This document shows positions 1 to 7,483 of a stretch of DNA of 38,899 bases, one piece after another (position 1 is the first letter of the stretch; each line of letters opens with the position of its first letter). This DNA is from Calidithermus roseus. Lineage in GTDB: Bacteria > Deinococcota > Deinococci > Deinococcales > Thermaceae. The notes under the pieces were generated by a model. It was not told the origin of the DNA and searched no databases. It saw only the letters and a program-made list of their open reading frames with translations. A program made the position numbers and the translations under genes. Location: NCBI RefSeq assembly GCF_003574095.1, contig NZ_QWLA01000028.1:1-38899 (forward strand), read 5' to 3'.

Positions 1-1
1 C

Positions 2-244
2 TGCTGGATCGGGGGGGTTCTGGAGTGCATCGAGCAGATCGGCGAGCTGTGCGCCCTGCCCGCCGGGGTTTTCCCGGTAGCCGGGTTGTGTGTGGGTGTT
101 CCCGAGGAGATTCCTGCACCCCGGCCCTCCCCGCCGGCGTCGAGGGTCGAGGGCCAAGGCGTATTGCGTTTTGCGTACGACGTACGGCGTAGGACGTACG
201 ACCCGCATCAGACGTATGACCCGCCCTCGGCGTTAGGCGTTTAG
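2..244 (+). CDS. Partial nitroreductase-family protein, C-terminal end, running into a repeat tract
   Basis: An open frame enters from the left edge and reads to TAG at 242-244. Its first 45 or so residues resemble the end of NfsA/FMN-reductase-type nitroreductases: a CWIGG motif, then a segment GVFPVAGLCVGVPEE, which matches the family pattern 'lPe.v.Pv.gl.lG.P.e.P'. These enzymes are FMN-dependent NAD(P)H oxidoreductases of the cytoplasm. After the Pro-rich stretch the frame runs through the low-complexity tract at 146-243, so the last 30-odd residues (Arg, Tyr, Asp rich) look like translated repeat rather than a conserved tail. The gene converges on modC and overlaps its end by 12 bases. 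Family assignment is by eye; the C-terminus may be truncated or replaced. Confidence 0.55.
   Translation, partial: CWIGGVLECIEQIGELCALPAGVFPVAGLCVGVPEEIPAPRPSPPASRVEGQGVLRFAYDVRRRTYDPHQTYDPPSALGV
146..243. repeat. Low-complexity 'gcgt/acgtacg' repeat tract, copy 1
   Basis: The tract is built from degenerate short words (gcgtatt, gcgtttt, gcgtacgac, acgtacgac, gcgttagg). Bases 146-169 match 18391-18414 at 22 of 24 positions, although the two sites lie 18 kb apart in unrelated contexts. It overlaps the 3' ends of the nitroreductase-like frame and modC. Confidence 0.7.
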
Positions 245-1279
245 CTCCGGGCGTACCCCTGGCACCAGATGCAGGTACTGCGGCTTGAGCGAGACCTCCA
301 GTGCCCGGCCTACCTCGAGCCCCAGCCTCTCCTGCACGTGGCGCGGCAGCAGCAGGTCGAGCTCCACCGGGCCGCTGAAGCGCCCGCGCAGGCCCAGGCC
401 CTCGGGCTTGAGGCTCAACAGGATGCCGCTCAAGATGTTGTCCTGCACGGGCAGTTCGGGGCGGCGGTCGGGGCGCACCACGATCACCTCGTCCGAACGC
501 ACACAGGCCACCACCGCCTGTCCCACCCGTGCCCAGCCCGGGCGCCGTGCCCGCAGCTGCACCCCGTTGCAGACAATCCAGGCGTTCTCGCCCTCGAGGC
601 CCTCCACCACCCCCCGCAGGAAGTTGCGAAAGCCCACCAGCCGGGCGGTGTTCAGATCGACAGGGTGAGCGAAGACCTCGGTGCTAGAGCCCTGCTGGAT
701 CAACCCCTGCGGGCTCAGCACCGCCACCCGGTCGGCCTGCTGGGCCAGCCAGGGGTCGTGGGAGGCAGCCAGGGTAGGGATGCCCAGGTCGCGCAGCGAG
801 GAGAGCACCTCGGAGAAGACCTCCTCGCGGGTCGCCACGTCGAGGGCGCTGGTGGGCTCGTCGAGCAGGAGCAGTTGGGGCTCGCGGGCCAGGGCCCGTG
901 CCAGGGCTACGCGTTGCTGCTGTCCGCCCGATAGCTGGCGTGGGTAGCGTGGGGCCAGGGACGGAATGCCCATGCGCTCGAGGAATTCCAGCGCCTTCGC
1001 CCGGCGCCGCGCGGGCGGCAGATGGGCCAGCGGGAAGGCCACGTTTTCGAGCGCGGTGAGGTGGGGGAAGAGCGCGAAGTGCTGGGGCAGGTAGCCCACC
1101 GGGCGCTGCTCGGCCCGCAGGCCCTCGAAGGGCTGGCCCCTGGCGGGCAGCAGCCCGGCCAGGGCCTTGAGCAGGCTGCTCTTGCCCACCCCGCTCTCCC
1201 CCAGCAGCACGGTGAAGCCCTGCACCTCGAGGGCTATCTCGAGGCGGACGGGGTGCTCGAGGGTATAGCGGATTTCCAC
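233..1279 (-). CDS. modC: Molybdate/tungstate-type ABC transporter ATP-binding protein
   Basis: This is the ATPase of an oxyanion importer; it binds the permease on the cytoplasmic face and hydrolyses ATP. All ABC motifs are visible near the N-terminus: Walker A GESGVGKSS, signature LSGGQQQRVALARAL, Walker B LLLLDEPTSALD and the H of the switch (AASHD). The C-terminal third looks like the regulatory TOBE-type extension of ModC/CysA proteins. GTG at 1279 is preferred because GGAGG lies 4 bases upstream; a TTG one codon earlier is too close to it. The gene overlaps the end of modB by 46 bases, so it is translationally coupled and last in a modABC operon. The exact oxyanion (molybdate, tungstate) is inferred from modA. 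Confidence 0.85.
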   Translation of the reverse strand: MEIRYTLEHPVRLEIALEVQGFTVLLGESGVGKSSLLKALAGLLPARGQPFEGLRAEQRPVGYLPQHFALFPHLTALENVAFPLAHLPPARRRAKALEFLERMGIPSLAPRYPRQLSGGQQQRVALARALAREPQLLLLDEPTSALDVATREEVFSEVLSSLRDLGIPTLAASHDPWLAQQADRVAVLSPQGLIQQGSSTEVFAHPVDLNTARLVGFRNFLRGVVEGLEGENAWIVCNGVQLRARRPGWARVGQAVVACVRSDEVIVVRPDRRPELPVQDNILSGILLSLKPEGLGLRGRFSGPVELDLLLPRHVQERLGLEVGRALEVSLKPQYLHLVPGVRPELNA

Positions 1280-1926
1280 CAATCCTCCAGACTACGCACA
1301 GCATAAAGCAGGGCTAGGCTTATCAGCAGCAGCACTCCCGAGGCCTCAGCCGCCCGGTCAAAGCGCAGGGCCTGCACTTGGTCGTAGATATAGATGCTGA
1401 CCACCTGCGTTTTCCCAGGGATACTGCCGCCGATCATCAGCACGACCCCGAACTCCCCCAGGGTGTGGGCAAATGCCAGCAACGTGCCCGAAAGGATGCC
1501 GGGCCAGCTCAAGGGAAGGATCACCTCGAGCCACAGCCGGGGCCAGCGTGCCCCCAGCGTACGCGCCGTCTGAAGCAGGTCGGGGTCTAAAGCCCGAAAG
1601 GCTTCGCGATAGGCGGTGAGGGCAAAAGGCAGGCTGAACAGCACCGAACCTACCACCAGGCCCTCGAAACGAAAGGCCCATTGCATCCCCAGGTACTCAG
1701 CCAGCGGGCCATTCTGGCCCAGGAGCAAAAGCAGGTAGAAGCCCAGCACAGTCGGCGGCAGGGTCAGGGGCAGCAAGACCACCGATTCGAGCAGGCGCTT
1801 TCCCAGAAAGCGCTTGTGCGCCAGCAGCCAGGCTACGGGTATCCCCAGCAAAAGCAGCAAAACGGTCGAGGTCAGGCAAAGCTTGAGGGTAAGCCATAAA
1901 GCTTGCCAGAACGCTTGGTCATTCAT
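1234..1926 (-). CDS. modB: Molybdate/tungstate-type ABC transporter permease
   Basis: This is the membrane channel of the oxyanion importer: 230 residues with about five hydrophobic helices, starting with a run of leucines near residues 10-30. The EAA-type cytoplasmic loop that docks the ATPase is visible as 'QTARTLGARWPRLWLEVILPLSWPG' in outline (key residues A..LGA....... LP.SWPG). ATG at 1926 is chosen because it overlaps the modA stop by 8 bases; a longer upstream frame is low-complexity and lacks membrane character. It is the middle gene of modABC. Confidence 0.85.
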   Translation of the reverse strand: MNDQAFWQALWLTLKLCLTSTVLLLLLGIPVAWLLAHKRFLGKRLLESVVLLPLTLPPTVLGFYLLLLLGQNGPLAEYLGMQWAFRFEGLVVGSVLFSLPFALTAYREAFRALDPDLLQTARTLGARWPRLWLEVILPLSWPGILSGTLLAFAHTLGEFGVVLMIGGSIPGKTQVVSIYIYDQVQALRFDRAAEASGVLLLISLALLYAVRSLEDWWKSAIPSSTPSASR

Positions 1927-2779
1927 CGGGCTTTTCCCCTGGTAAAAGGAAACCATAGCGCCGCAGTACAGCGTGTGCGGCGGGCGTGGCGATGTAGTCG
2001 TAGAACTTACGTACCGCAGGCCGGTCCTGCCCCTTGAGCATGGCGTAGTTTTGGTTGAGCCGGAGGTGGCTTGAAAGTGGAGCCAACCAGTATTTTCCCT
2101 TCTGTTCCAGCGCCGGGCTTTTGGCAATGGAAAGCGCCAGGATCCCCACCTTCGTGCTGGCTAAAGCCAGTTGTGCGGTCTGGGCTATATTCTCGCCGTA
2201 TACAAACTCAAAGCGGGGCTTGCCTCGCTGCAAAACCGCCATGCTGTAGAAGGCAGGAACCCCGGCGGTCATCGCTTCCCACTCTGCTTCACGGGTTTTC
2301 TTGAGCAACCCAAAGTGTTCCAGCAGCGTGACCGCAGCCCGTCCATAGGGGGCGTGCACGGGATTGGCGATCGCCACCTGCGTCACCCGCTTGTCGAGCA
2401 TTAGCTTTGGGCCGAGCTTTTGCGGGTCGAGTCCCTGGGCCACGAGTTCATTGGCTACCCAGATCACCATACGGCCCACCGCATAGAGCTTGCGGCTGCC
2501 GGGAACCGTCATTCCAGCCTGTTCCAGACGCAAGGGAAAAGCTTCATCCGCCGAAAAGTACACGTCAGCAGGCAAGCCTTGCAGAAGCTGGGTGTAGAAC
2601 TTCCCTGAAGAGCCAAAGTTCAGTTCGACCTTGATCCCAGGATTGGCCCTTTCAAAAGCGACGGCGATTTCTTCGAGCGCAAATTGCAGATCGGAGGCAG
2701 CCACCACTCGTACTACGTTGCCTTGAGCCTGAACTAGCCCGAGCCCCAGCACCATCGTCAAAATCAGCAAGCGCAGCAT
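1919..2779 (-). CDS. modA: Molybdate/tungstate-binding periplasmic protein
   Basis: This 286-residue solute-binding protein feeds the ModBC importer. A signal peptide (hydrophobic run of Leu/Ile/Val, likely cleavage after VQA) is followed by the ModA pattern: AASDLQFAL, then NFGSSGKFYTQL and GLPADVYFSAD. These segments carry the Ser residues that bind tetrahedral oxyanions in this family. ATG at 2779 places the signal peptide at the N-terminus; the longer upstream frame gives no plausible leader. A weak AGGA lies 8 bases upstream. It is the first gene of modABC, divergent from argB with 97 bp between the starts. Selectivity for molybdate over tungstate cannot be read from the sequence. Confidence 0.85.
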   Translation of the reverse strand: MLRLLILTMVLGLGLVQAQGNVVRVVAASDLQFALEEIAVAFERANPGIKVELNFGSSGKFYTQLLQGLPADVYFSADEAFPLRLEQAGMTVPGSRKLYAVGRMVIWVANELVAQGLDPQKLGPKLMLDKRVTQVAIANPVHAPYGRAAVTLLEHFGLLKKTREAEWEAMTAGVPAFYSMAVLQRGKPRFEFVYGENIAQTAQLALASTKVGILALSIAKSPALEQKGKYWLAPLSSHLRLNQNYAMLKGQDRPAVRKFYDYIATPAAHAVLRRYGFLLPGEKPDE

Positions 2780-2863
2780 GGTATGTCCTAGTCTAAGCCA
2801 CCCCGTGACGGGCATGTGAGGCCGACGCAAGATCGCGGGGGTGAGGCACCTCGCCATCTGCGA

Positions 2864-2869
2864 TAGGAT
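2864..2869 (+). promoter_or_regulatory. Leaderless -10 element of argB
   Basis: TAGGAT ends 7 bases before the GTG at 2877, which places the transcription start at or next to the start codon. No Shine-Dalgarno and no convincing -35 are visible. Confidence 0.5.
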
Positions 2870-2876
2870 TACAGCC

Positions 2877-3623
2877 GTGGAAAGCCTTCTGGTCAAGATC
2901 GGCGGCAGCCTCAAGGGGGCAGCCGAATTGCTCGAGGAGATCGCCGCCTACCCCGGCCCGCTGGTGCTGGTGCACGGCGGGGGCCCCAACATCGGCGAGT
3001 GGCTGGGCCGGCTGGGCTTCGAGACCCACTTCCATAACGGCCTGCGCGTGACCCCGCCCGAGCAGATGGAGGTGGTGGAGATGGTGCTCTCGACGCTGGG
3101 CAAACAGCTCGCCCACGGGCTAAGCGCACGCGGACGCAACGCCGTGGCCCTCACCGGGCGCGACGCGGGGCTGCTCGAGGCCCGCCTGCTCGAGCCCGAG
3201 CTGGGCCGGGTGGGCGAGGTGAGCGGGGTCAAGACCGAGGTGCTCGAGTGCCTGATCCAGGCCGGCATCACGCCGCTGGTGGCCCCCATCGGGCTCGACG
3301 GCGAGGGAGCGCTCAACATTAACGCCGACACCGCCGCCGGGGCCATCGCCGGAGCCCTCTCCCTGCCCGCGGTCTTCCTCACCGACGTGGTAGGGGTTCT
3401 GCGCGACCCCAAGGACCCCGCCACCCGCTATGCCCGGCTCACTCGAGGCGAGGTGCGAGATCTCGTCGCCCAGGGCGTCATCTCCGGCGGCATGATCCCC
3501 AAGGTGGAAGCTGCGCTGAACGCCCTGGATCGGGGCGCACCCTGGGCCGCGATCGCCAGGGGCGAGCGGGGCGTCTTGCAGGGCGTGCTGAGCGGGCAAG
3601 CCGGAACCCGCGTCGTGCTGTAG
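2877..3623 (+). CDS. argB: Acetylglutamate kinase
   Basis: It phosphorylates N-acetyl-L-glutamate with ATP, the second step of arginine synthesis, in the cytoplasm. Motifs of the amino-acid kinase fold are visible: VKIGGS at residues 6-11, VHGGGP (32-37) for phosphate binding, the substrate-binding NGLRVT (54-59), INADTAAGAIA and the C-terminal GGMIPK. GTG at 2877 begins exactly at the first beta strand and follows a -10 box by 7 bases. The 248-residue protein therefore lacks the N-terminal mobile helix that arginine-inhibited enzymes of this family carry, so it is probably not feedback-inhibited by arginine (inference). It has the NGLRVT motif of true NAG kinases, not the pattern I recall for the lysine-pathway kinase LysZ. 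It is divergent from modA. Confidence 0.9.
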   Translation: MESLLVKIGGSLKGAAELLEEIAAYPGPLVLVHGGGPNIGEWLGRLGFETHFHNGLRVTPPEQMEVVEMVLSTLGKQLAHGLSARGRNAVALTGRDAGLLEARLLEPELGRVGEVSGVKTEVLECLIQAGITPLVAPIGLDGEGALNINADTAAGAIAGALSLPAVFLTDVVGVLRDPKDPATRYARLTRGEVRDLVAQGVISGGMIPKVEAALNALDRGAPWAAIARGERGVLQGVLSGQAGTRVVL

Positions 3624-3627
3624 CCGA

Positions 3628-3633
3628 TATAAT
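3628..3633 (+). promoter_or_regulatory. Leaderless -10 element (TATAAT) of the MDR dehydrogenase
   Basis: A perfect TATAAT lies between the argB stop (3621-3623) and the ATG at 3642, with 8 bases between box and start codon and no room for a Shine-Dalgarno. This is the clearest leaderless promoter in the window. Confidence 0.75.
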
Positions 3634-3641
3634 CCCCTCTG

Positions 3642-4676
3642 ATGCGAGCCATCTTGATGGAAAGCCGGGGCGGCCCGGAGGTGCTGCGCTATGGTGAGAT
3701 CGAGACCCCACGAGCCGGGCCGGGACAGGTCGCGGTGCGGGTGCGGGCGGTGGCCCTCAACCACCTCGACGTGTGGGTGCGCAAAGGCACCGCCAGCCTC
3801 AAGCTGCCCCTGCCCCATATTCTCGGCTGCGACATCGCCGGAGTCGTGCAGGAGGTGGGGCCTGGGGTGGAACACCTGCAAGCTGGCGAGGCCGTGGTGG
3901 TCAACCCCGGCGTCTCCTGCGGGCGCTGTGAGCGCTGCCTGAGCGGGCAGGACAACCTCTGCCCGCAGTACCAGATCCTGGGCGAGCACCGCTGGGGGGG
4001 CTATGCCGAGGTGGTGGTGGTCCCGCAGGCCAACGTGCTGCCCATGCCATCTAACCTGGGCTTCGTGGAGGCCGCCAGCATCCCCCTGACCTTCCTCACC
4101 GCCTGGCAGATGGTGGTGGACAAGCTCCGGGTGCAGCCCGGCGAAGACGTGCTGGTGATGGCGGCAGGCTCGGGAGTCTCGGTGGCGGCCATCCAGATCG
4201 CCAAGCTGCACGGGGCCAGGGTCATCGCCACCGCCTCCAGCGAGGCCAAGCTCGAGGCCGCCCGCGCCCTGGGCGCCGACGAGACCGTGAACTACCGCGA
4301 GGCGGGCTGGAGCAAGCGCGTGCGCGAGCTCACCGGCGGCAAGGGGGCCGACGCGGTGGTGGACCACACCGGCGCCGACTTCTGGCCGGAAGTCTTGCGA
4401 TCAACGGCCTGGGGCGGGCGCATCGCCGTGGCCGGCGCCTCCTCGGGCTACGAGGCCCTTACGCCCATGGCCCACATCTTCTACCGCCAGCTCACCATCT
4501 TCGGCTCGACCATGGCTTCCAAAAGCCGCCTCTTCCCCATCCTCCGCTTCGTCTGCGAGGGCAAGCTGAGGCCCGTGGTGGGCGAGGTGCTGCCTCTGGA
4601 GCAAGCCGCCGAAGGGCACCGCAAGCTCGAGGAGCGCAAGGTGTTTGGCAAGGTGGTTCTGAGCCTTGAGGGCTGA
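3642..4676 (+). CDS. Zinc-lobe MDR-family alcohol dehydrogenase / quinone oxidoreductase-like protein
   Basis: This 344-residue medium-chain dehydrogenase should use NAD(P)H to oxidise alcohols or reduce quinone or enone substrates. A GroES-like domain fills roughly residues 1-130 and a Rossmann domain follows, with the nucleotide motif AAGSGVSVAAIQIAK at about 174-188. The structural zinc lobe is intact, with Cys93, Cys96, Cys99 and Cys107. The catalytic-zinc Cys and His-Glu of classical alcohol dehydrogenases are not at their usual places: 'NHLDVWVRKG' has no Cys and the 'PHILGCDIAG' segment resembles quinone oxidoreductases. The gene has its own TATAAT leaderless promoter 18 bp after argB. 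The substrate is unknown. Confidence 0.8.
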   Translation: MRAILMESRGGPEVLRYGEIETPRAGPGQVAVRVRAVALNHLDVWVRKGTASLKLPLPHILGCDIAGVVQEVGPGVEHLQAGEAVVVNPGVSCGRCERCLSGQDNLCPQYQILGEHRWGGYAEVVVVPQANVLPMPSNLGFVEAASIPLTFLTAWQMVVDKLRVQPGEDVLVMAAGSGVSVAAIQIAKLHGARVIATASSEAKLEAARALGADETVNYREAGWSKRVRELTGGKGADAVVDHTGADFWPEVLRSTAWGGRIAVAGASSGYEALTPMAHIFYRQLTIFGSTMASKSRLFPILRFVCEGKLRPVVGEVLPLEQAAEGHRKLEERKVFGKVVLSLEG

Positions 4677-4700
4677 GCACCCTCCCGCACCAGCATCCCC

Positions 4701-5177
4701 TCATACCGGCGCCAGCAGCTTCTCCAGGCACAGCGTGGGGTACATCACGCCTTTCCAGCCAAACACCGAGCGCTTGAACTGCCGGTAGCCCCACTTGCGG
4801 TACAGCCGCAGGGCCGGGGCATTGTCGGGCTCGACCATGAGGGTGATACGCTCCAACCCCCGCCTGCGGGCTTCCCACTCGACACGCTGCAGCAGCGCGC
4901 TGGCGATGCCCAGGCGGCGATAGGCGGGCCGGACCTCGAGCGCTTGGATATAGCCGCTGTGCTCATCGGCCAGATCGGGATCGGGATGGTCGAAGAGTAG
5001 TTGCACCGTGCCCACCATCGCCTCTCCCAGCACGGCCACCCACAGCACCCGCTGCCCCACGAAGTGGGCCTCCACCTCCCCCCGCACGATCTGGCAACTG
5101 ATCTCGTCCTCTCCACGCCAGGCCAGGAAAGCTTCGGCCTGGTGGAGATGGAGCGGGGTGATCTCGAGGGCAGCCAT
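4701..5177 (-). CDS. GNAT-family N-acetyltransferase
   Basis: This 158-residue GNAT protein transfers an acetyl group from acetyl-CoA to an unknown amine. The acetyl-CoA loop is visible as VRPAYRRLGIASALL, followed by the RimI-like end VEPDNAPALRLYRKWGY, where the Tyr is the usual general acid. ATG at 5177 is used; a GTG two codons upstream (5183) has better spacing to GGAG (6 versus 12 bases) and could be the real start. The gene lies 25 bp downstream of the beta-helix protein gene on the same strand and converges on the dehydrogenase gene, so it is probably cotranscribed with the former. Nothing reveals the substrate. Confidence 0.8.
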   Translation of the reverse strand: MAALEITPLHLHQAEAFLAWRGEDEISCQIVRGEVEAHFVGQRVLWVAVLGEAMVGTVQLLFDHPDPDLADEHSGYIQALEVRPAYRRLGIASALLQRVEWEARRRGLERITLMVEPDNAPALRLYRKWGYRQFKRSVFGWKGVMYPTLCLEKLLAPV

Positions 5178-5202
5178 CAGCACGTCGGGCTCCGTACGAC
5201 CT

Positions 5203-6531
5203 TCAATAGCACTCCTTTCCCACGCAGTTATCCCGCACCACGTTGGGTCCTTGCACGAATTCTTCAGGGCCCACCAGGCCCACAAGGCCTCCGGGTCCGA
5301 GGGTGCGGATCTTGTTGCCCTCGAGGGTGTAGCGCCCCACCTGTCCGAAAGCCCGGTTCTCGCAGTTGCCTATGGCAGTGTTGGCGTCGATGAGGTGAAA
5401 GCCAGTGGCATAGTTGACCCGGTTGTTGCGGATAATGTGGCCCACGTTGGTGTAAATGAAGCTTCCCCAGCGGTTAGAGCAGCGCCCGTCGTTCTGGGTG
5501 AACCACTCCACCCGCCCCTTGACCTCGTTGTTCTGCACCAGCACCTGCTCGGCGGTGAAGCCCACCGCCGTATGGGTACCCGCGAAGACATTGCCCTCAG
5601 CTACGATGAACTGCCCGTTGCGCTGCTCGTGCTTCTGAATGCCGTTGGCCGGCTGGTCGAGGTCCTGGCTGAAGTCGTCGTTGGTGAGAAACAGCAGGCC
5701 CCCGCTGCCGAAGGAGGCAGCGAAACTGGCTTTGATCACCCCGCCACCATGCAGCCCGTCGAGGTAAACGGCGTAGGGCGAAGGCCCCTCGAAGCTTCCC
5801 CCGCGAATCCACACGTTGTCGATGAGGGCGTGGCCCGAAACCAGACCGGGATGGTGCACGCCGGGCTCGAGCTTTAAGGTGGTGCCCACGAAGCTCAGGT
5901 TGTCGAACACCACGTCCCGGATGCCTGCGATGCGGATGAGGGGGGTGGGAATCTCGCCGTAGCCGTCGAAGGTGAGGTTCTTGAGGTAGATGTTGCCGGG
6001 ACGGTTTTGCGCGGTGCGGCGGCAGAGGGCGTGGTTGGGATCGTAGTCCTTGACGATGCAGTCCACGAATTCGACGTAGGTCTTGATGAGCGGGTTCTTC
6101 GAGCCTTTGGGTATGGCTCCGTAGCCCCCGCTCAGCAGCGCCCGCCCTTGGATGCGCACGGTGCCGGGTTCATCGGCCACGATTTGGATATTGCTGTAGC
6201 CCCGTGTCCCGAAGGACTGCCGGTAGATCCCAGGGCGCAGCCGGATGGTCACGCCCGAGTCCCCATAGCGGTCGATCGCCTCCTGAATGCTGTCCTCGGG
6301 AGTGAGCTCGAGCACCCGCGCGAAGGGCCTGACCCCTCCGATGGGAATCCCACCCGGCGCGTCGGGGTTGAGGGGATGGCGGGCCCACCAGGTCTCCACC
6401 GTGCTGCGGTAATCCACGTCCACGCGGGGAACCCCCGGCTTGTCGGCGGGCACAGCCTGGCCCAGCACCGCCCTCGCGCCCAGCAGCAGCCCCGCGGCGA
6501 GAAACATCCAGGGTCTTATGGGGAAGCTCAC
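5203..6531 (-). CDS. Secreted right-handed parallel beta-helix protein
   Basis: This is a 442-residue exported protein of unknown function. A hydrophobic signal sequence (FLAAGLLLG core, likely cleavage near AVLG/QA) is followed by a region rich in N-x-hydrophobic repeats typical of right-handed parallel beta-helices: 'IYLKNLTFDGYG', 'VVFDNLSFVG', 'VLVQNNEVKG', 'HIIRNNRVNYATG' and 'YTLEGNKI'. Such folds occur in pectate-lyase-like enzymes and surface or phage-tail proteins; I cannot see lyase catalytic residues. There are six Cys in the mature part, including NCVGKEC at the very end, so disulfides are possible. GTG at 6531 is chosen because TAGATT ends 7 bases upstream and the signal peptide then starts correctly. 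A GNAT gene follows 25 bp downstream. Confidence 0.75.
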   Translation of the reverse strand: MSFPIRPWMFLAAGLLLGARAVLGQAVPADKPGVPRVDVDYRSTVETWWARHPLNPDAPGGIPIGGVRPFARVLELTPEDSIQEAIDRYGDSGVTIRLRPGIYRQSFGTRGYSNIQIVADEPGTVRIQGRALLSGGYGAIPKGSKNPLIKTYVEFVDCIVKDYDPNHALCRRTAQNRPGNIYLKNLTFDGYGEIPTPLIRIAGIRDVVFDNLSFVGTTLKLEPGVHHPGLVSGHALIDNVWIRGGSFEGPSPYAVYLDGLHGGGVIKASFAASFGSGGLLFLTNDDFSQDLDQPANGIQKHEQRNGQFIVAEGNVFAGTHTAVGFTAEQVLVQNNEVKGRVEWFTQNDGRCSNRWGSFIYTNVGHIIRNNRVNYATGFHLIDANTAIGNCENRAFGQVGRYTLEGNKIRTLGPGGLVGLVGPEEFVQGPNVVRDNCVGKECY

Positions 6532-6538
6532 GAAATCC

Positions 6539-6544
6539 AATCTA
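6539..6544 (-). promoter_or_regulatory. Leaderless -10 element of the beta-helix protein gene
   Basis: On the minus strand TAGATT ends 7 bases before the GTG at 6531. The box includes the TAG stop codon of the upstream 107-aa gene, so the two genes are packed with no spare sequence. Confidence 0.45.
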
Positions 6545-6865
6545 CAAGCACGCCGTCTGAGTTTTGTGGCTTTGGACATAGGCCAGGGCCATCCGCACGG
6601 CGTGAGGCTTGGATTCGTTCAAAAGATAGACTTCGACCCCCTGCGCCAGCAAAGCCTTGAACAACTCCTCTTTTCCCCGCCAGTCGCTCGCGGAAAATAA
6701 GCTCAGTTCATAGCCAGGTAACCTCCGGCACAGCGCGCGGGCCGCCTCCGGATCGCTGAACAACAACGCGACCCGATCGGCTTTCCCCCGGCCCAGGCGC
6801 AGCAGGGGTTCCTCCAGGCGACCCGCGTAAAACAGCGCTTCGTCCAAGTGATGCACAACTTCCAC
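6542..6865 (-). CDS. Hypothetical protein, 107 aa
   Basis: I do not recognise this protein. It is a small soluble alpha/beta-looking protein without signal peptide or membrane segment, with a hydrophobic strand ADRVALLFSD and later GVEVYLLN. The start is taken as GTG at 6865, preceded by GAGG at 7 bases; the frame extends upstream but would then overlap the divergent NYN gene. Only 34 bp separate its start from that of the NYN-domain gene on the other strand, so the two promoters must overlap and may be co-regulated. It lies 10 bp upstream of the beta-helix gene. Confidence 0.6.
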   Translation of the reverse strand: MEVVHHLDEALFYAGRLEEPLLRLGRGKADRVALLFSDPEAARALCRRLPGYELSLFSASDWRGKEELFKALLAQGVEVYLLNESKPHAVRMALAYVQSHKTQTACL

Positions 6866-6886
6866 ATTATCGCCTCTTGAGCCTGT

Positions 6887-6892
6887 TATGAT
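6887..6892 (+). promoter_or_regulatory. Leaderless -10 element of the NYN-domain gene
   Basis: TATGAT ends 7 bases before the GTG at 6900. The ATG inside the box (6888) is in frame with the gene, but it is better read as promoter than as start codon, because NYN proteins begin right at the 'VALFIDG' strand. Confidence 0.6.
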
Positions 6893-6899
6893 TGAGTTT

Positions 6900-7472
6900 G
6901 TGAAAGTTGCACTCTTCATTGACGGTTCATATATGTACAACGCCGCCAAGCGGCTGGGCTGGAACGTAGATCACCGCCGAGTGATCGCCCAGTTTGGTCC
7001 CGCCGATGACCTCTATAACGCCTTCTACTATGCTCCCCTGACCGATCCGGACGACGAGCGCCAGCAGAAATTCCTCGACGCCCTCATCTTCATGGGTTAC
7101 ACCGTGCGCAGCCGGGAGGTACACGGAGAGCCGCGTTTCGAGGCGCTGCTGGCCACCGATGCCCTCACCACCGCCCCTCGCTGGGACCGCGCCATCGTAG
7201 CCACCGGAGCCAGCGAGCTGGCGCATACTTTTTCCGCGCTGCGGGCCATGGGCAAGGAAATTCACCTGCTGGGTGTACCCGAACTGACCGACCTCGAGCT
7301 GCGCAACCAGGCCGACCGCTACCTCGACCTGCGCGAGATGCGCGAGGTGCTCGAGCGCCAGAGCGGCGGACGGCGGGTATACCCCACCATCGAACCCCTG
7401 CCCGAAAACCAGGAGGAAACCCAACCCACGCCCGCTCGCGGGGTCTTCGACTCCCTCGAGGACGAGCTGTAG
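6900..7472 (+). CDS. NYN/LabA-like (DUF88) domain protein, possibly catalytically degenerate
   Basis: This 190-residue protein has the PIN-like fold of the NYN/LabA family, whose members are mostly metal-dependent RNases. The first strand and its Asp are visible as VALFIDGS (residues 3-10, Asp8) followed by YNAAKRLG. Two other landmarks are altered: the usual N after FIDGS is Y, and the SGD-x-DF motif expected around residues 102-107 reads TGASEL, so two acidic metal ligands appear to be lost. It may therefore be a binding rather than a cleaving protein (inference). The C-terminal 40 residues are Pro/Glu rich. GTG at 6900 follows TATGAT by 7 bases. The lysozyme-like gene begins 11 bp downstream. 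Confidence 0.75.
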   Translation: MKVALFIDGSYMYNAAKRLGWNVDHRRVIAQFGPADDLYNAFYYAPLTDPDDERQQKFLDALIFMGYTVRSREVHGEPRFEALLATDALTTAPRWDRAIVATGASELAHTFSALRAMGKEIHLLGVPELTDLELRNQADRYLDLREMREVLERQSGGRRVYPTIEPLPENQEETQPTPARGVFDSLEDEL

Positions 7473-7483
7473 GCATCCAATCG

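Noticed and set aside
2780-2876. Molybdenum-cofactor riboswitch before modA
   Set aside because: Only 97 bp shared with the divergent argB promoter, with no multi-stem structure I can recognise.
2877-3623. LysZ (lysine-pathway kinase) instead of ArgB
   Set aside because: The HNGLRVTPPEQMEVVEM pattern is that of acetylglutamate kinases; the Thermus LysZ sequence I recall differs there.
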